From contig BSQZ01000029.1 of assembly GCA_033239005.1 (NCBI GenBank), forward strand, positions 4,533,501 through 4,597,500: DNA of 64,000 nucleotides, in the 5' to 3' direction. Positions 1-12,636 of this stretch are shown one piece after another. The position numbers were made by a program, and so were the translations under genes. Every line of letters begins with the position of its first letter. Within the stretch, counting starts at the first letter, position 1. The DNA is from Lamellibrachia satsuma (taxonomy: Eukaryota > Annelida > Polychaeta > Sabellida > Siboglinidae). The notes below the pieces were generated by a model that saw only the letters and a program-made list of their open reading frames with translations, did not search any database and was not told the DNA's origin.

Positions 1-261
1 GGTTTACGTTTGTACTGTGTTCGGTACATGTCGTAAACATACAGATGCCTCAGTTTCCGCAGAGACGGTTTACGTTTGTACTGTGTTCGGTACATGTCGT
101 AAACATACAGATGCCTCAGTTTCCGCAGAGACGGTTTACGTTTGTACTGTGTTCGGTACATGTCGTAAACATACAGATGCCTCAGTTTCCGCAGAGACGG
201 TTTACGTTTGTACTGTGTTCGGTACATGTCATAAACATACAGATGCCTCAGTTTCCGCAGA
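1..261. repeat. 66-bp minisatellite, about 4 copies
   Basis: Four nearly perfect copies of a 66 bp unit start at 1, 67, 133 and 199. The array probably continues left of the window because it is already in phase at base 1. The unit carries the inverted words GTTTACG and CGTAAAC, which could pair into a small hairpin. Because 66 is divisible by 3 the array is open in two frames, but there is no sign that this is coding sequence. Confidence 0.97.
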
Positions 262-2263
262 AATTGCGTTTTTCTAGGCGCGCGTGCTTACTTCTTGTCG
301 ACTCGGAGCGCATGCCTTCACGTACACCTGACGTGTATCGTTAAGAACAAAGGCTGCGGCGCGGAAGCGCGGCCGTTATCGAGGCGATGTAACTGATAGT
401 GCCGCGTTGCTTTAGCGTAGTCGAGAAGTAAATATTTACACTCGCCCGTCCGTCATCTCGCCAGCGTTAACCTAACAAAGATTGTCCATCCACTGGAGGT
501 CCGGCCCGAGGTCAATACATAAGTTACCGTCTCATAATTATCAGCACCGTTCCTCTTTGTGAAGCAACAAATCGTAAGGTTGCATATTAATACAAGCTAT
601 ATTGTATTACCACTAAGAACACTAATTTTGATACGTCGGTCCGTGATATAAGAAGCTATAAGAGATTATGGTCACCGCTTCTTAAAAAGGGCTGTATGTA
701 ACATATCTTCTCCTTATGCTTGGACAACGACATCAGTGCGGAATACAATATATTGTGACCATGGTCATGCCACAATTGATCAGAGCAACATATAGTGACC
801 AAACGCCGCGCCTTCCACTTGGGAACAGATAGAGGCTATTAAAAAAATTTGACAGGGAGACGACTGTTTAAGAGGTTTAAGTAGGTGACTGAGCCTACCC
901 TACCCCCGTCCCGTGAGTCACAAAGCAGCCACCGCAGCAACCAACTCGGGTGTCCGGGTAACAAGACCCCGCTATTTGGCAGTTCAGATTATTGCGAATT
1001 GATATTGACGTAAACATCGCATTCCGGCGACACGATACAAAGACGCAGCGTAGTTTTTGTCGAGCGAAACCAGATTGTAGAACTCGGAGTTTCGGAGACA
1101 TCTCTGGCCTCGGTAAACAAACTCCATATTGCATAATAGAAATGGCTGTCGGGAGAAACAATTAAACGTGTCTAGAATTTTCGTTTCAACGCCTCTCAAC
1201 AACGTCTCGCTTCTAAGGCCGAGCACTACGTAATTCGGAAATGGTTGGAATATCGGTAAACCAATGGCTTCACTGTCCATTGCCAGCTGGAGCTTGTTTG
1301 AGGAGCCAAACGCCTGACAGTCGGAATAATAAAATGGCATTAGCTATTTCACAATGCGGCTCCGGTAACATAAGAGTTCCCCAAACATTAATTAACATAT
1401 TCATGTCTAGACGTTGAACGATTGACGACAAATAGTAATAATAACATTCTCGTAGAAAGTGCCAAGCAGCATGCCTACATACTTCCGGTGACAGTTACCT
1501 TGTCATTCGTGTGACATTGAGAACCTTAAAGACACCCACCTATTTCGATTTGACCTCATTCGGCGAAACAGTTATCATAAAATAATAGTTGAGTGGCGAG
1601 AAGATATCTCCGGCGGCAATGTAGAACGCCGGAACTTCGGTCTACGCTGCTGACGAATGCCGCAACAGGACGCTGGAGGTAGCCGGGGCGGTGTAACGAG
1701 TTGTGTGGACATTCTCAAGAACACTACGTAATGATCGCGGGGGCCGGTGTTATGCGTTATTTTATTTTAAACAAAAGCAAAGGTCACATTAGCAAAGGTC
1801 ACAATTTGTATTTTATTTGTATTTTATATACAATGAGCACGGTGTTTTGTATACGATATTTGTTTATTTCAAACATACATCATAAAATACAGTTATCACG
1901 TGATTTTAGTTGTCAAAAATCAAAAATGAAGTTATAGCTAACGTAAACATGAATGTTGTTATAAATGCCGGAACAGCTTAGATAAAACAACGACCGAACT
2001 GACTGTTGAGACATTATGTCAATATGGAGTCGGGTCAAGTCAGCAACGATCTCGCTGACTGAGAACTAAACATTAAATGACTTTATCCAACCGGGTGACC
2101 GCGCGATCGACTCTCGTGTGTAGACGGTTGTTGGTGGGAAAACAGCAAATTAATTTAAACGAAATGTAAACATTGTTTTCTTTCGTCGGGCGTAATGAAT
2201 CGCAGATGGAAATCCGCTTCGCATATAAATGCGTGTTAATGAATCATAGCAACCTTGAAATGC
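262..2263. other. No gene recognised
   Basis: Mixed unique sequence without a recognisable gene. Short ORFs on both strands have no family signature. The only small structure noted is a 15 bp direct repeat at 1776-1805 that contains AAGGTCA twice, 15 bp apart, followed by a short TGTATTTTATT duplication. Confidence 0.6.
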
Positions 2264-2372
2264 ATTGCTGCAGGCTTACTCATTGCTGCAGGCTTACTCA
2301 TTGCTGCAGGCTTACTCATTGCTGCAGGCTTACTCATTGCAGCAGGCTTACTCATTGTTGCAGGCTTACTCA
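2264..2372. repeat. 18-bp minisatellite, 6 copies
   Basis: Six copies of an 18 bp unit containing TGCTGCAGGCTTACTCAT. Most units hold a CTGCAG palindrome; the fifth (GCAGCAGG) and sixth (GTTGCAGG) are variants. Low divergence points to recent expansion. Confidence 0.97.
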
Positions 2373-3438
2373 TGCCACATGTCTCACGTGCATTGTTAAT
2401 CAGTGTTATTTTGGAGTTTGGAAGGCCAGTAACACGTGACTGATAACTCAAGCAGACGATTATCTTCCAAACGATGTTCATTTTGGACATCCTGGTTGTT
2501 CGTTCCGTCCGCCAGTAAATGTGTCTAGTGTGTAATTGCATTTTTATTCGGGGATAATGTTGTGATCGGAACCGTCACGTACCATATTATTACTATTATT
2601 ATTACCATTGCTATTACTAATAATTAATAATATAGTTTGCACAAAATCGCCCACACCGTTATGTGGGCGATTCGGTCCACACGTTCGATGTTTGCCGGAA
2701 ATTCCCGAATGCCTTTCCGACAGACTTCGGCAGCGCGCGGCAACACTCGGCAGGACTCGGCAACGGCGGCGTCTGTACGCGCCATCAAGTGACCGTGGGA
2801 AGATGAGCCGGGAATAGTTTCGCAGACAATCGGTAACACTAATGGAGGTGCAAAGTACGCCAATACGTACTCAGAGCGAACCTGACTCGGACGAGTGAAG
2901 TGGGTTCATGGCAGCCGCCGGTCGAGCTGTGCCGTGTATGTCAGCACGACCACGCCAGCACAACAACGCCGCGGAGACAAACATCAGTACTAATTGTTTA
3001 ACCGTCCGATCGTTAGCCCAGTAAGACCGATACGGTCTCGACCGCATTCCGAGAGCCAAAGTACTGAACATGTGGGCCTTTGGTACTATCGGCCGATTAC
3101 AAGAACATCAACAAGTTTGCAACATACAGGAAGGATCGTCGTAAAACAAAAAGTCAAATAAAAACCGAAAGTAAAAGAAAAACATTTACTCCGTAAAGAG
3201 TCGGGATGTTTGGTCGTTTTGAATCAATAGAAATGGAATCGAATAGAACCTGAAGAGAAAAAAAATACGTGGAGTTTAATATAACTTATTAATTGTCAAT
3301 GATTATATGGAACATTATATAGATACTATCTGCTATGACAGAAGAAGTCGTGGGCCAGTGGTCGTCTACGTCACAGCCCGACCACACTGTCTCAATCAAC
3401 GCACCGGGCAAACGACAGTGCGGATGACCGGAAACTAC
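2373..3438. other. No gene recognised; one small hairpin
   Basis: No coding family is recognisable. A perfect 11 bp inverted repeat lies at 2645-2655 and 2662-2672 around a 6 base loop (AATCGCCCACA and its complement). The rest is unremarkable. Confidence 0.6.
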
Positions 3439-3492
3439 CGTAGTCGTAGTCGTAGTCGTAGTCGTAGTCGTAGTCGTAGTATAGTCGTAGTC

Positions 3493-3576
<84 letters not shown>

Positions 3577-3600
3577 AAATAAATAAATAAATAAATAATA
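3439..3600. repeat. (CGTAGT)n to (GTA)n to (AAAT)n microsatellite
   Basis: A hexanucleotide CGTAGT block (about 3439-3493) passes into a pure GTA trinucleotide block up to 3576 and then an AAAT block. The hexamer is the trimer with alternating C and A, so one block probably arose from the other by substitution and slippage. Confidence 0.97.
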
Positions 3601-3860
3601 ATAATTGTTTAATTAGCAACCCAGACATTATTTTTTTTTAATATGATGGCATTATATTTAGATGTTGAGTTTACACATTGAGTTTAGGACGCCCCACGAT
3701 TTAGTTATTATTGATTTCAATTAGAAATGCCAGTGAAGTGTGTGGAGTAAGGAAGCGGTACACTGGTTGCGCAGGGTCCGACAAACTGACCAAACATCCC
3801 TAGACTTGAACAGATTGATGACGCAGACGCTTGTGACTCCTTAAAACGTCAGGTGCATTA

Positions 3861-4136
3861 GTGACGTTCCCGGCGTCATGAGTATTAGTGACACACGTGT
3901 GCGTGACAAGACAGCCGGATACGGGACCCGTGACGTTCCCGGCGTCATGAGTATTAGTGACACACGTGTGCGTGACAAGACAGCCGGATACGGGACCCGT
4001 GACGTTCCCTGCGTCATGAGTATTAGTGACACACGTGTGCGAGACAAGACAGCCGGATACGGGGCCCGTGACGTTCCCGGCGTCATGAGTATTAGTGACA
4101 CACGTGTGCGTGACAAGACAGCCGGATACAGGACCC
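3861..4136. repeat. 69-bp minisatellite, 4 copies
   Basis: Copies start at 3861, 3930, 3999 and 4068, with few substitutions. Each unit contains the palindromic core ACACGTGT (E-box CACGTG) and a GTGACGTTCC word. Open in several frames because the period is divisible by 3; not considered coding. Confidence 0.97.
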
Positions 4137-4579
4137 GAGACACATCAGTGACACAGGTGTTGGCGACGCCGCGAGGCATCCACCGCGGCCACAGGTCGCC
4201 GACAGATAAGACAGGACGCCGCGGAAGAGGTGAAAGTTCGCTCCATTATCATGATTCTGCGGACGACTAGGTACTCCGTAGCGAATGTGCAATGCATAAA
4301 GTTAATTGGGCACCCTGTTGTTTCCCTTGAAAACATTCCTCTTCCATCGTCTACGACACTTACACTAAATAAATAATAATAATGGTAATAACTGTAGTAA
4401 TAATAATAATAATAATTATCATTAAGGATAGGATTAGTATTAAGTATCCGATTGGTGTTAAGAATATAATTGGTATTAAGAATATTATGACAATGGCCTC
4501 TCGTTATTTGGATTCCAGATATTTGTAAGGAACAACAACTTTGAAATCCAGTTCTGTCTGCACTGTTTTATAAACCCGT
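4137..4579. other. No gene recognised
   Basis: AT-rich in its second half, with short AAT runs at 4368-4420 and imperfect repeats of ATTGGTATTAAGAATAT around 4440-4490. Nothing coding is recognised. Confidence 0.6.
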
Positions 4580-4627
4580 GGATATAAGGAACGTCGGATA
4601 TAAGGAACATCGGATATAAGGAACACA
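4580..4627. repeat. 16-bp tandem repeat, 3 copies
   Basis: Three copies of GGATATAAGGAACNTC in tandem. Confidence 0.95.
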
Positions 4628-4961
4628 TTGGTGAAGCCCCGACATGTTCCATAAAGCAAGTGACCAGTGTAGTATTATGTTTTCAAGTCTCACCAATGGC
4701 ACTGGTAATCGTCTAAGTGAGGTGGCACACAGTCACCGTCCACCTGCCTTCTTAATAGTGTTGCGTACAGCTCTGAGCCGCAAGCACAATACGTACGCCA
4801 TGCCACTCTTTCGTGACTCACCGCTTCAATTACCGCAAAGCGCACCTGCCGATCGAACATGACAAAAAACGAACAAACAAACATAGGAGCACGGCGAGGA
4901 TACTAGCGAGTCTGTCGGTGCGAGGCTGAAGGCTGTAAGACGTAATTACACAAGATGTTAC

Positions 4962-5160
4962 CTACCACTAGCTGCTCGTAGTTCGTCACTCCCTCAAACT
5001 TGTTCTCGTTTCTGTAGATTCCCTGATCGTGATGGTCCCTATGGAAGAAGATGTCTTCTCCGTCAGCGAGACGCACCACGCAACTGAGGAACACGCAGAC
5101 AGCGCTTCCCAGAAGTAGCATATCGGAGCGTTGCGTCACTTTAGCCATCTGCATGCACAT
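4962..5160 (-). CDS. Candidate first exon of a secreted or membrane protein
   Basis: On the minus strand an ATG at 5160 (two more in-frame ATGs follow, the third at 5148) opens a frame with a typical signal peptide: a polar start, the hydrophobic stretch MLLLGSAVCVFLSCVVRL, then ADG-ED as a plausible cleavage site. It is followed by a hydrophilic segment including DIFFHRDHHDQGIYRNENKF and EGVTNYEQLVV. A consensus splice donor (GTAG/GTAACA) ends the exon at about 4962, leaving a phase 1 junction if coding starts at 5148. A TATA-like box lies about 90 bp upstream. No downstream exon could be identified, and I do not recognise the family. It could be a chance ORF; the combination of start, signal peptide, hydrophilic continuation and donor is the only support. 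Confidence 0.42.
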
Positions 5161-5248
5161 GGCAATATTCTCCGCGCATACACGTCTCTCCCCTGTGTGT
5201 GATTCGGCTCGCACGCCGATTATGACTCGGTCGCCGGTGAACGAGACA

Positions 5249-5258
5249 CTTAAATATC
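5249..5258 (-). promoter_or_regulatory. TATA-like box of the candidate exon
   Basis: The minus strand reads GATATTTAAG, giving a predicted start near 5225 and a short leader before the ATG at 5160. Assigned by motif and position only. Confidence 0.3.
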
Positions 5259-5269
5259 CGCAGATGTTT

Positions 5270-5851
5270 CACCGGTAATAACGTAAGAGTCGTATATTAC
5301 GACGATATACGTTCGGTCGCTCCAGGCAATACACGCCCGATAACCGCGAAGAAAAAACGGGCTTAAATAACAGGCGACCAGCACTCGTATTCCAGTCGCC
5401 AGCACGCGCAGGCGCGCCGTGATTTAAGCGCGTCCAACGCGCCGAGAAGTAGCCGAGAAGTCAGTAGTACTCGAGGCTGCTTTCTACTCGCTTGTCGCTG
5501 ATCCCCGTCCGGCCAATCAGAAGCAAGGCGCCATTCCATTGAAGTGTCACGCCTTTCTCGACCGGCCGATTAACATAGACGGTTATTCTGGCACGCGGCG
5601 GCGGCAGGAGCTCGGTGATGATGTATCGTACGAAGGCGGAACGAGTGGCCGCTCGGCCGCAGTTGACGCCGGTCAATCGACCGTTCTACTCGAAGGGGCG
5701 GTGCTGTCGACACGTGTTCTACGTCGTTCTCGAGGGCAAGATTCTGCAACAGAACATGTGCAACCGTCAGTGCTAGAGTACGCCAGAGAGAAGGAGATGA
5801 TGTCAAGGTGTGAAATATACAACTGCTATTGTTGCTACCGTTCTTGCTACA
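5270..5851. other. GC-richer stretch with overlapping ORFs, no assignment
   Basis: From about 5300 to 5800 base composition is richer in G+C and CpG than the flanks, which may reflect a promoter-proximal region of the candidate gene to its left. Overlapping 70-100 codon ORFs exist on both strands (for example 5570-5806 minus, 5539-5856 plus) but none shows a recognised domain. Confidence 0.4.
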
Positions 5852-5903
5852 GATGATGAAGAAGAAGAAGAAGAAGACGATGATGATGATGATGATTATT
5901 ATT

Positions 5904-5949
<46 letters not shown>

Positions 5950-5950
5950 C
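5852..5950. repeat. (GAA)n/(GAT)n microsatellite
   Basis: GAA repeats followed by GAT repeats with a short TTATTATTA interruption near 5897. Reads as acidic D/E runs on the plus strand but lacks any supporting coding context. Confidence 0.96.
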
Positions 5951-6349
5951 GGCGACGGTTTATGCTGCAAACACGCTGCCGCTACTCATGCTAACAAAGC
6001 AGTTGCCAGTGAATGCTTACAATCAACAACCCTTAAAGCTGCTAGGAACATCAACGGTGTATGTGTGTATTCTAACGTCGCCTGTTTATTACGCAACCAG
6101 ATGTTACAGGTCGTCCCCGCGAGCGAGCGACCCGACGGGGCGGGCGACGGCGGCGGTCACCGCATCAACCGGTCCATGGCTCGGCAACGCTGTCAGGTCA
6201 CAACACCCACCAACTCGATGACAACGACACATCTGTAGTTGTTCCAAATGAACACACGAATGGGGACAAAAACGCTGTGACAGCTTCACTTGTGCAGGTG
6301 TCCCGGTGAGAACATCGACAACTCCACATGTGTCGTTGTTCCAAATGTT

Positions 6350-6409
6350 AACATGTGGACAGGACACTAACATGTGGACAGGACACTAACATGTGGACAG
6401 GACACTAAC
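6350..6409. repeat. 19-bp tandem repeat, 3 copies
   Basis: AACATGTGGACAGGACACT is repeated three times from 6350, 6369 and 6388. Flanking sequence from 6238 shares the word GTTGTTCCAAATG with 6325, suggesting an older, diverged larger unit. Confidence 0.95.
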
Positions 6410-6564
6410 ACTGACACGACTCTCCTCCCTCAGCTGTTCCAACCGGGAAACCAACTAAAGACAACTTCACTCGTGCGTGTCGCGATGAGAACATTAAACC
6501 AACGACAACTTCACCCATGCGATGTAGTCCCAGTCCCAGCGGCGCTTACACGTCGTAAGTCCTA

Positions 6565-6649
6565 GACACACGCACACGCACACGCACACGCACACGCACA
6601 CACGCACACGCACACGCACACACACACACGAACGCACGCACGCACGCAC
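6565..6649. repeat. (ACACGC)n/(AC)n/(ACGC)n tract
   Basis: Alternating purine-pyrimidine tract that changes from ACACGC to AC and then ACGC. One of ten CA/CACG loci in this window. Confidence 0.97.
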
Positions 6650-8919
6650 CAGTCGACCGTCGCAAAGCCATGGCAGCAATCGAAACCAAAGTTTACCATT
6701 CCTAGTCGTGGCTCGAGCTCTGTCGACTGAGTACGAGCTGATAAGTCGGCGGTGTCGGGTTATCCGGGCGCTACCACTGCGAAGACCCAGGGGGAGCCAG
6801 CGGTTGTTTGGCGGAGCAATCGCCTGTCGACGTGGGCTATTAGCGCCTGTGTGTGGCGAGCTCGACTGTCGTTTAAGCCTAACATTGTCAGCTACGTATG
6901 TCTTCATTGTCTCGTATAAAGTAATGTTCGCACCGACTTATATCGACGTGGCGAAAATGGGCGCCACAATATAATGTTTCACATGAAAACATGTCTTGTT
7001 TGTTTACCAATGAGAAGAAAATACAATACAATGTCTTCATTATATTAATAACTTACAAACACGAAACACACTATAATCTGTGTTATATAAAAACAAGTCA
7101 ACACTTAAAGGAAACCGATTGAATGGAAACAATGATAAGATTGCAAAAAGCATTTCAAACAAAATCAATGTAATTCTAACATAACCCACAGCAAATTACT
7201 TCCTTGGTGACTAAATACTGACTAATTCTGTTCTGTACAGAGACTGAGATCGTGTATTACAACGTGTGGGGTGTTGCAGTAGCATTTTGTATTTCCGAGC
7301 ACACACAAGGGTCGCCCTCAATCGGGTGGATTCATCAGACGGGACCTATCGATCACTGTAACAGTGTTCGGGCAACAACAAACGCAGTTTTTTCTAACAC
7401 CTTTGAACACTAAATGAGTCACCATGCTGATGCGTCCCTTCCTATGAGGGAAACCCATTCGCTAGCAAGCTGTTCCCTTCATCGGTCGATATATCAACGT
7501 TGTGCTATTTGTTTTGTGTCGGGGAAGTCTATCCACTTAGAATCAATTTGAAAAAGGTTTTCGTCGAAAGCTTATTTGCTTATTTAAATTACGATTACAT
7601 ATACATATATTATATTATACTTACAATCCCGTACACATATTCCAGTAGAACATATAAACGGTAACGTCACATCCGGTGTATGACGGAAGTAATTCCACAA
7701 CGCGCGACATTTTATGTCAGCTGCGCGGCAGTAGTTTTGCGCCTAGCGATCAAACACGACACAACTCAGACACTACCACCCGAGTCACGTACAGCAGACT
7801 TGTCGTTAACCCACTAAGCATGCATACCGGCCTTGGCGGCGCGCTGGTGACTGCTCGCTCGTACAAGGGGTGGCATTTTAGCGTGCCGCGACAAAGAAAC
7901 CGATCAGCGCGCCACAAATGCCGACACACAACCGAATTAAGCAGACGACAAATAAACTCGCGATAGCGCGCGTAAAAAGTGAAGTCACAACACATGAGCG
8001 TCCAACGGAAGTACCGCCGACACCTGCGAACAATAACCACGGAACGCAGTCGGCTAAAATATCAGCCTACCGAAACATGGCAAATATTTCCAGTGACATA
8101 AAAACGCCTTTCGCCAAATAAAAACGTCAACTAAAATGTCATTGTAGAATTTTGCATAATTAAAAGCCTTTTGTGAGTTACTGGACTGCATATAACGACA
8201 GTCCTTTCACTTTTTTGTGTTCGCTTATTTTATTTAGTTGGAACCTTATACACATTACGACTATGGTAAATTCTGTAACAGTCTTATTCTAATTATAGAA
8301 TTTATTGCGACAAAATGTTTTGCGTGCACTATTTTTAAGACGCTAACATCGATAAGGCAGGGATGAACAAAGGTTGACCTAATATATACGGTGTTTGGCT
8401 CAAATGTCGACTTAATGGGACATCTCCAGGCACCGTCATTTCCTAAATTCTCCTGGTTGTATAAAAACGATGTTTGCAAAATGTACATTTTCTTCCACTT
8501 GAGTAATTAGTTTGCAAAATAGCCGCAGCATGTCGCCATTTTCGATTAAGTATTATACACGGTTCACCATGGCAGTCTTGGAATTTCTAAAAAGGAAACA
8601 TTATTCGTAGTAGTGTGAGAAAATCAAAAGTTGTGGTTTTACGCTGGTGAACTTGTGACACACCTATATAAGTGTTGGAATGTCAAGTTGCTTGACACTG
8701 AGAAACATGAATATAAAACACGCAGCTTTGTACGTGTAACAAGCACCCAGTGTATACTTATAAACGTTATCGATATATGGTATATGGTGAACGGTTTTAC
8801 ACAGACAAACAAGATGTGGCGAATGATCACTCAACAGGTGGCGCTCTATATAGTATTACAAAATCAACCAACCAATGGCGATTTTATTTGTCATAAAATC
8901 AATCAGTGCATGTCTCTGC
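6650..8919. other. No gene recognised
   Basis: The first 250 bases are GC-richer with overlapping ORFs on both strands and no family match. From 6970 the sequence is AT-rich and low in long ORFs. A 98-codon ORF at 8631-8927 (+) shows no recognisable domain. Nothing else is supported. Confidence 0.6.
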
Positions 8920-8996
8920 AAGAATAGTAACAAGAATAGTAACAAGAATAGCAACATGAATAGTAACAAGAATAGGAACACACAAGAATAGTAACA
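8920..8996. repeat. 12-bp tandem repeat AAGAATAGTAAC
   Basis: About six degenerate copies of AAGAATAGTAAC with single-base variants. Confidence 0.93.
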
Positions 8997-9098
8997 CATC
9001 ATTTGATGGTTCCTGACATATAGGATATCACTTGCCAGAGAAGCACGTCCGACTGTTAATCCATTCAATCCTCCCACACAGCACGTGTGCCGTGATCT

Positions 9099-9264
9099 GA
9101 CCACTCCTTACAACTGGGGATGGCATCGCTCTGACCACTCCTCCTTACAACAGGGGATGGTATCGCTCTGACCACTCCTCCTTACAACAGGGGATGGCAT
9201 CGCTCTGACCACTCCTCCTTACAACAGGGGATGGCATCGCTCTGACCACTCCTCCTCCCAGGCC
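9099..9264. repeat. 37-bp minisatellite, about 4.5 copies
   Basis: Copies begin at 9099 (3 bases shorter), 9133, 9170 and 9207, with a partial copy from 9244. The unit starts GACCACTCCTCC and ends GGCATCGCTCT. Confidence 0.96.
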
Positions 9265-9488
9265 GGTTCATGGCACCTTGGGCGGGCGTCGTGTACAGCA
9301 GAGAACGAGATGCAGCTAAAGCAATATGACGGTGAACATTTTAACTGTTGTTGTGATTTGACACTGGATAGGATCATAATACCGTGGCACTCTGTCCAGC
9401 CTGCTGCCAGTAGACCAAGGTTCCCGTAGCCAACTATCAAGTTTACAAGGTTATCTTCCAAGGTTGTCTGTCCACGTCAGGTATCCAG

Positions 9489-9560
9489 GTCACGGCCAGC
9501 CAGCGTGGTCTGCTTAGTGAACCTTGGTTAACCAAGCAGACCACGCTGGCTAGCCGTGAC
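9489..9560. repeat. Snapback inverted repeat, 27-bp arms
   Basis: Arms 9489-9515 and 9534-9560 are complementary with one mismatch (AGCCAGCC against GGCTAGCC), separated by 18 bases. The loop side contains a perfect 14 bp palindrome, CTTGGTTAACCAAG, which offers a competing fold. A TGACGTCA site straddles the right arm end (9557-9564). It may be a solo foldback element or a recent inverted duplication. No target duplication was evident. Confidence 0.95.
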
Positions 9561-9700
9561 GTCAGCTGGGCACTGGCTACACCTGACGTTGCATAAGCGA
9601 TTAAGCTCAAGCATCTGGTGGTCAAGGTTTGTTGCGTATATCAGCTACAACACATCGGTGGTCAGCGCTGCCGTCAGCAGTCTTGGTGTCCACACAATTA

Positions 9701-9980
9701 CACGTGGCATGAATGTCACAAGTACGCATGGCACGAATGTCACAAGTACACGTGGCATGAATGTCACAAGTACACGTGGCATGAATGTCACAAGTACACG
9801 TGGCATGAATGTCACAAGTACACGTGGCATGAATGTCACAAGTACATGTGGCATGAATGTCACAAGTACACGTGGCATGAATGTCACAAGTACACGTGGC
9901 ATGAATGTCACAAGTACACGTGGCATGAATGTCACAAGTACACGTGGCATGAATGTCACAAGTACGCGTGGCACGAATGT
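9701..9980. repeat. 24-bp minisatellite, about 11.7 copies
   Basis: The unit carries CACGTGGCATGAATGTCACA and ends AGTA. Most copies keep the CACGTG core; the first junction, one central copy and the last have ACGCATGG, ACATGTGG and ACGCGTGG variants. The array is open in all three plus frames because 24 is divisible by 3 and the unit lacks stops; not interpreted as a gene. Confidence 0.97.
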
Positions 9981-10014
9981 AAATGACACATTGTTTAACT
10001 CTGTTTGACCCGGC

Positions 10015-10295
10015 AAGTCGTCGTCCCTTTTTTCACTCTCTCTTTTCCCATGCATCTCACTCTCTTTTCCTCCCTCTCTGTCACTCTCCCTCTTTCATTA
10101 GCTCTCTGTTGTCATGACTACCTGCCTCCCTTCTTGTCTCCCTCTCCCTCTTCAACACCCTCCCATTTCCTCTTTTAAACATCTGTCACGTCAGAATCAA
10201 CATCAATACCTCCATCACCATCGTCATCAGTAGCAGCAACGACAACACCAGCAGCATCAACATCTACGACAACAACACTGACACATCAACAAGAT
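10015..10295. repeat. Pyrimidine-rich then CAN-rich low-complexity DNA
   Basis: 10015-10190 is dominated by CT runs (CTCTCT, TCCCTC), and 10195-10290 by degenerate trinucleotides of the form CAN (CATCAACATC, ACGACAACAC). No gene. Confidence 0.8.
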
Positions 10296-11760
10296 GTTGT
10301 GCTACAAACTCTCCTATCTGAACGACCATCGACGCTCCAATGATATCGGGTTACAATCGGCGATACGAGATCCAGCGATCTGCACCCGTAGCCAGCGGCT
10401 CACGGCCACCGCCAGAGCAGACGGCGATAAACACTTCAGCCAATACCAACGGTAGCGACGGCACGAACAGCGGTCTTCGCAACCATATAGGCCATGCGGA
10501 ATGTCTTAATTAGCCTTCAAGTTTCACTAGAGATAACCTCGCGAGGCGGCATGACCTCAGTAACGTTTCATCGTTACGCACTTTATTGAGGGGAGCTTTA
10601 AATTGGTTTACCGTATCCGAAATTGTGGAGTGATTGGCTGTGGCAGAAACGGAGTCGCCGAAGAACCTAAACGTTGATTGGACCTGCCAATCAACGGAAC
10701 AACTATTGCAGTGCGCAGGCGCACTGGTGGTTGGTTCGATTGTTTGCCAGAATCCGTTCAAGACACGCCATCTTTACAAATTCGACCAAGAACAGAACGG
10801 GCAGTGTGACGTCAGTGTAACGTTACACCGTTTTGTTGCTAAATGTCTTACTTATCCCGTCTGCAGACCTTGTTGTGGACAAAAACGCTCACCTGTTTAA
10901 ATTTGTAGACGTCTATTTCAGTCACTGGTGGTTGCCACACATACGCATTGGTAGTTAATTGCTTCAGGTGTGTGTACAACATGCACATTTGCGATGCTTG
11001 TTTAATAACAGTTATTTAATTTAATTACATTGCAATATATAATGATTAAGGAATTCCAATTATTAATTTTGACAAATCCTAAACAATATGAATTCTACTT
11101 CATAATAATAGTATAAAGCCGATACAAGCTCTTCACACATTTTAAAATCTGGGGTAGTTAAGTTGAAATTTATTACATGTTTGTAACAATGATGTTTCAA
11201 TAGCCTTGATCTTTGTCTAATCTATTCAGTAGTGTTAACCGATTGAACAATGCATTGGACATTGCACTTAACCCGATCGAACACATGTACAAAGAGACGT
11301 CGATCATCCGAACGTGAACCGACCAAATACGTGAACGGGTCAAATACGTGAATCGTCAATCACACTTGTACAAATGAGTCACAATAGACAGTTGGCACAG
11401 CCGTACGTCTTGCAGTAACAGAGTAATAACCAGAAAAGGGGTTAAGTAAACGCAAAAAGAAGTCTACTTAGCATACTCTCACGATAAACAAAACCGCCCT
11501 GTGTACCAGCGTCCTCGCACCTCTAGGACGTGGCATAGTGGGTGAACTCGTACGAGACGAACACTGCATTTAATTACATATCACATCAAAGGTGCAAAGC
11601 ATGAACGTTTTTATAATAAAATAATGTTATATGACATAAACGATATATCTGTTTTAAAATCTTGACTGCCCAAACGTGTCTTTTTATGAACAACAAGGCA
11701 CATTTTTTTTAAAGTTGCCCGTCATCTGTTTAATCTGCATGTTCCGGCTCGAACACCATG
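10296..11760. other. No gene recognised
   Basis: Two overlapping ORFs of 83-88 codons at 10510-10900 lie on opposite strands without known domains. The rest is AT-rich and featureless apart from a partial 17 bp repeat of CAAATACGTGAA around 11325-11352. Confidence 0.6.
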
Positions 11761-11825
11761 TTTACACTGAGTGTTTACACTGAGTGTTTACACTGAGTGT
11801 TTACACTGAGTGTTTACAATGAGTG
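11761..11825. repeat. 13-bp tandem repeat, 5 copies
   Basis: TTTACACTGAGTG repeated exactly five times, the last copy with one change (TTTACAATGAGTG). Confidence 0.97.
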
Positions 11826-11969
11826 CTCAACAGCAAGGTCGATATTTTCATAAAGAGATCGAATTATATTATATATATTATATATGTTCCCTTTGACACG
11901 TTGCTTTTAAACCACCGTCAGACACAGATTTTAAGATTTCACGTTCGAAATTAAAATCTTACCTTTTGG

Positions 11970-12636
<667 letters not shown>

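Noticed and set aside
9556..10055. 150-codon plus and 136-codon minus ORFs of the 24 bp repeat
   Set aside because: The period is a multiple of three and the unit has no stop in several frames; no promoter or unique domain.
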